6,628 nucleotides of DNA from Nitrososphaera sp. (GTDB taxonomy: Archaea; Thermoproteota; Nitrososphaeria; Nitrososphaerales; Nitrososphaeraceae). The notes below the pieces were generated by a model. The model ran no database searches, was not told the DNA's origin, and saw only the letters and a list, made by a program, of their open reading frames with translations. Positions 4,409-6,628 of this stretch are shown in pieces. The number at the start of each line of letters is the position of its first letter. The stretch's first letter is position 1. A program made the translations under genes and the position numbers. The stretch is taken from the NCBI GenBank assembly GCA_025450475.1, contig JANWHJ010000076.1, forward strand, positions 1 to 6,628. The letters are read 5' to 3'.

Positions 4409-6202
4409 GTGGAACTCCGCCAACCAGTCGTAGTTGTTCTAGGTCATGTAGACTCAGGAAAGACCTCCCTACTAGACAAGATCCGCGGAACCGCTGTCCA
4501 AGCACGCGAAGTCGGAGGAATCACGCAGCACATCGGCGCCAGCTTTTTTCCTGTGGAAACAATAAAGGAGATAACCGGCCCTCTTTATGCAAAGATTACC
4601 AAGGCAGAAACACCCGTACCAGGGCTGCTAGTCATCGACACTCCTGGCCACGAAGTCTTTGCCAACCTGCGCGCACGGGGCGGATCGGCCGCGGACATTG
4701 CGATAGTTGTTGTAGACGTGAACAAGGGCTTTGAAGCCCAAACGATTGAAAGCATCGACATTTTGAAAAAACGCAAAGTTCCCTTTGTGATCGCGCTCAA
4801 TAAAGTCGACATGGTCTCTGGCTGGCGTGGTTCTATCAAGTTCATTACGGAAGAAGTAAAAAAACAGGAATCAAGCGTGCAGACACTCTTGGATGAAAAG
4901 ATATACACAGTAGTAGGTACGCTTTCAAGGCTTGGCTTCCCATCCGAGGCTTTCTGGCGCGTGAAGGACTTTACAAGAGAAGTAGCCATAGTGCCAGTCA
5001 GCGCGAGGTCAGGGGTCGGAATACCGGAGCTTTTGGCAGTGTTGGTAGGGCTTACCCAACAATACTTGGCAAAAAAGCTGGAGCGGCATCAGGGACCGGC
5101 AAGGGGCATTGTGCTTGAATCAAGCGAAGAAACCGGCCTCGGGCCGTCTGCAAACATCATACTTCTTGATGGCACATTACACCAGGGCGACAGTATCGTG
5201 GTTGGCAAGCGCGATGGGGCAGTAGCAACCAAGATAAAGGCGATGCTCTTGCCGAAGCCTCTTGACGAAATGCGCGACCCCCGGGACAAGTTCAAGCCCG
5301 TAACAGAAGTCATTGCCGCCGCAGGGCTCAAAATAACATCGCCCGAGCTCGAAGGCGTCCTGGCTGGAAGCCCACTTTATGTCTATGAACAGAAAAAGGG
5401 TGAGGAAGAGCTTGAGCATCTAAAGTTGCTCATTGAATCCGAAGTAAAGAACGCCATCGTGAGCAACACCGAAATGACTGGAATCGTTCTGAAATGTGAT
5501 ACCATAGGCTCGCTTGAGGCCGTAACGGACCTGCTGAAAAAGGCAAAAGTGCCCATCAGAATGGCAGACATTGGGAACATTACAAGGAGGGACGTCGTAG
5601 AATCCGCCGCGGTGAAGGAGAACGACAGGTATTTCGGTGTTGTCCTAGGCTTTAACGTCAAAGTTCTCGACGACGCGCAGAAAGAGGCGCAGGAGCGAGA
5701 AGTAAAGATTTTCAACGAGCAGATAATCTACAACCTTGTCCGCACCTACACTGATTGGGTGGCCTATCAGCGGGAGCACGAGGAGTCGATAATTTACAAC
5801 GAGCTGCCACCGGTATGCAGGTTCCAGTTCCTGAAAGGTTTCGTCTTTCGGCGCAATGACCCAGCCGTCTTTGGGGCTGAGGTCCAGATTGGCAGGCTGA
5901 AGCAGAAAGTGCTCGTGGTTGACAGCGAAGGCAAGAAGGTGGGCACGGTGCACCAGATTCAGGACAGCGGAAAGGCCATCGATGAGGCAACTGTTGGCAT
6001 GCAGATAGCGGTGTCGATAAAAGGACCGACGATTGGCAGGCAGATAAACGAGGGCGATTTGTTTTACACTGACCTCAATAGCAGGCAGGCCAAGGAATTA
6101 TTGGAGAGATTCAACCACCGGCTGAACGAGAAGGAAAAGGAGGTCCTGAACATGCTCGTTGCTATGAAGAGAAAGAGCGACCCGACGTTTGGGTATCTCT
6201 GA
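4409..6202 (+). CDS. infB: translation initiation factor aIF5B (IF-2/eIF5B GTPase)
   Basis: This ribosome-dependent GTPase promotes subunit joining and stabilises initiator tRNA on the ribosome. At 597 residues it is the usual archaeal length, with no bacterial or eukaryotic N-terminal extension and no intein. G-domain motifs are: G1 GHVDSGKT (12-19), switch I Thr39 in GGITQHIGA, G3 DTPGH (77-81, catalytic His81), G4 NKVD (131-134), and G5 SAR (198-200). Domain II (roughly 225-350), domain III (GIVLKCDTIGSLEAV onwards, roughly 360-455) and the C-terminal initiator-tRNA-binding domain IV (roughly 455-597) follow. The start is GTG 4409, two bases after the ndk stop, with no ribosome binding site, so it depends on coupling. 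Ser16 replaces the His of many IF2 P-loops; eukaryotic eIF5B also varies here. The stop abuts the stop of the convergent thioredoxin. Confidence 0.97.
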   Translation: MELRQPVVVVLGHVDSGKTSLLDKIRGTAVQAREVGGITQHIGASFFPVETIKEITGPLYAKITKAETPVPGLLVIDTPGHEVFANLRARGGSAADIAIVVVDVNKGFEAQTIESIDILKKRKVPFVIALNKVDMVSGWRGSIKFITEEVKKQESSVQTLLDEKIYTVVGTLSRLGFPSEAFWRVKDFTREVAIVPVSARSGVGIPELLAVLVGLTQQYLAKKLERHQGPARGIVLESSEETGLGPSANIILLDGTLHQGDSIVVGKRDGAVATKIKAMLLPKPLDEMRDPRDKFKPVTEVIAAAGLKITSPELEGVLAGSPLYVYEQKKGEEELEHLKLLIESEVKNAIVSNTEMTGIVLKCDTIGSLEAVTDLLKKAKVPIRMADIGNITRRDVVESAAVKENDRYFGVVLGFNVKVLDDAQKEAQEREVKIFNEQIIYNLVRTYTDWVAYQREHEESIIYNELPPVCRFQFLKGFVFRRNDPAVFGAEVQIGRLKQKVLVVDSEGKKVGTVHQIQDSGKAIDEATVGMQIAVSIKGPTIGRQINEGDLFYTDLNSRQAKELLERFNHRLNEKEKEVLNMLVAMKRKSDPTFGYL

Positions 6203-6562
6203 TCACTGGTATTTTTGGAGCAGGCCTTCCAGTCCCTTTTCGCCGACAGCGCCGACTGCCCGGTCGACAGCTTTGCCGTTCATGAACACAATGAACGTCG
6301 GGATGGCGTAGACATCGTATCGCATTGCGACTCCTTGGTTGTCGTCCACATTCAGCCTACCAAATGTGACCTTGCTGCCGTATTTCTTGGCCAGCTTGTC
6401 AAATATCGGGAGCATGAACTGGCAAGGGCCGCACCATGTCGCCCAAAAGTCCACTAGGAGTGGCTTGCTGCCTCCTGCCGCTTCGTCAAAGTTCTTTTCT
6501 CCGAGTTCGATCAGGTTGCTACTGGCGGCGTGCATGCTTGCCGTTTTCTTGTCCTCACTCAC
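6203..6562 (-). CDS. trxA: thioredoxin
   Basis: This 119-residue cytosolic disulfide reductase has the redox site WCGPC at 43-47 (Cys44 and Cys47), the buried Asp38 in VDFWA and the cis-proline Pro88 in AIPTF. The pattern KVTFGRLNVDDN and the C-terminal GAVGEKGLEGLLQKY complete the fold. The position after WCGPC is Gln rather than the common Lys. A hydrophilic N-terminal extension of about 15 residues precedes the first strand; there is no signal peptide. The start is GTG 6560-6562, about 26 bases from a TATA-like box, which suggests a leaderless mRNA. An in-frame ATG at 6533-6535 (residue 10) would remove most of the extension and is a real alternative. It is transcribed toward infB with no gap between the stops. 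Confidence 0.95.
   Translation of the reverse strand: MSEDKKTASMHAASSNLIELGEKNFDEAAGGSKPLLVDFWATWCGPCQFMLPIFDKLAKKYGSKVTFGRLNVDDNQGVAMRYDVYAIPTFIVFMNGKAVDRAVGAVGEKGLEGLLQKYQ
6212..6216 (+). terminator. possible oligo-T terminator of the rpl7ae-infB operon
   Basis: TTTTT begins nine bases after the infB stop. It lies inside the 3' end of the opposing thioredoxin gene, where its complement encodes part of the C-terminal LQKYQ. T-runs are archaeal termination signals, but five T's is weak and there is no other support. Confidence 0.3.
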
Positions 6563-6583
6563 ACTGTAAAAAGGAATTATTTA

Positions 6584-6592
6584 CTATTTAAG
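6584..6592 (-). promoter_or_regulatory. TATA-like box of the thioredoxin gene
   Basis: On the minus strand this reads CTTAAATAG, in a run of A/T from 6567 to 6599. Its centre is about 26 bases upstream of the GTG at 6562, the spacing expected if transcription begins at the start codon. Confidence 0.5.
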
Positions 6593-6628
6593 ATTTATTG
6601 ACCATCGTTACGCCTGCGCCTTGCAATG

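Noticed and set aside
5..6562. Long antisense frames, such as 3214-4020 and 4020-4505 on the minus strand and 4321-4734 on the plus strand
   Set aside because: They lie over well-identified genes or span several of them, and their translations match no family.
6601..6628. End of another minus-strand gene (stop TAA at 6608-6610)
   Set aside because: Only six codons (HCKAQA) are visible at the window edge, so nothing supports a gene rather than chance.

Overview
The window is archaeal. It carries the archaeal/eukaryotic-type ribosomal proteins L7Ae, S28e and L24e, the translation factor aIF5B, a long-variable-arm tRNA-Leu interrupted by BHB-type introns, TATA-like boxes about 26-28 bases before starts, and GGTGAT-type ribosome binding sites. 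Base composition is near balanced by eye. Protein wording (for example GHVDSGKT in aIF5B and EENGG in the sugar-phosphate mutase) together with a twice-interrupted tRNA suggests a Nitrososphaera-like member of the Thaumarchaeota (Nitrososphaerota). That placement is an inference, not a proof.

Layout: (1) 5-1123, minus: a CaCA-superfamily Ca2+/H+ antiporter with a TTG start. (2) 1124-1516: about 390 bases with no convincing gene, holding two tandem hairpins and a few very short ORFs. (3) 1517-1656, minus: tRNA-Leu(UAG), which only folds properly if two introns are removed, one of 33 nt at position 30/31 and one of 22 nt at about 37/38. (4) 1681-1696: an AT-rich element that appears to serve as a back-to-back promoter for the tRNA (minus) and for glmM (plus). 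(5) 1720-3087, plus: phosphoglucosamine mutase GlmM, probably leaderless. (6) 3158-6202, plus: a tight translation operon rpl7ae-rps28e-rpl24e-ndk-infB with gaps of 14, 7, 7 and 2 bases. (7) 6203-6562, minus: thioredoxin, converging on infB so that the two stop codons touch in one TGATCA palindrome. (8) 6563-6628: the thioredoxin promoter region.

The operon gathers three ribosomal proteins, nucleoside-diphosphate kinase (GTP supply) and the GTPase that joins ribosomal subunits, an arrangement widespread in archaea. L7Ae is both a ribosomal protein and the kink-turn binder of C/D and H/ACA RNPs. Its own mRNA leader holds a small hairpin flanked by UGAU/UGAU that could form tandem G.A pairs over the ribosome binding site, so translational feedback by L7Ae is a reasonable hypothesis. 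No mobile element, CRISPR array or defence system is visible. The most notable items are the two-intron tRNA and the L7Ae leader.
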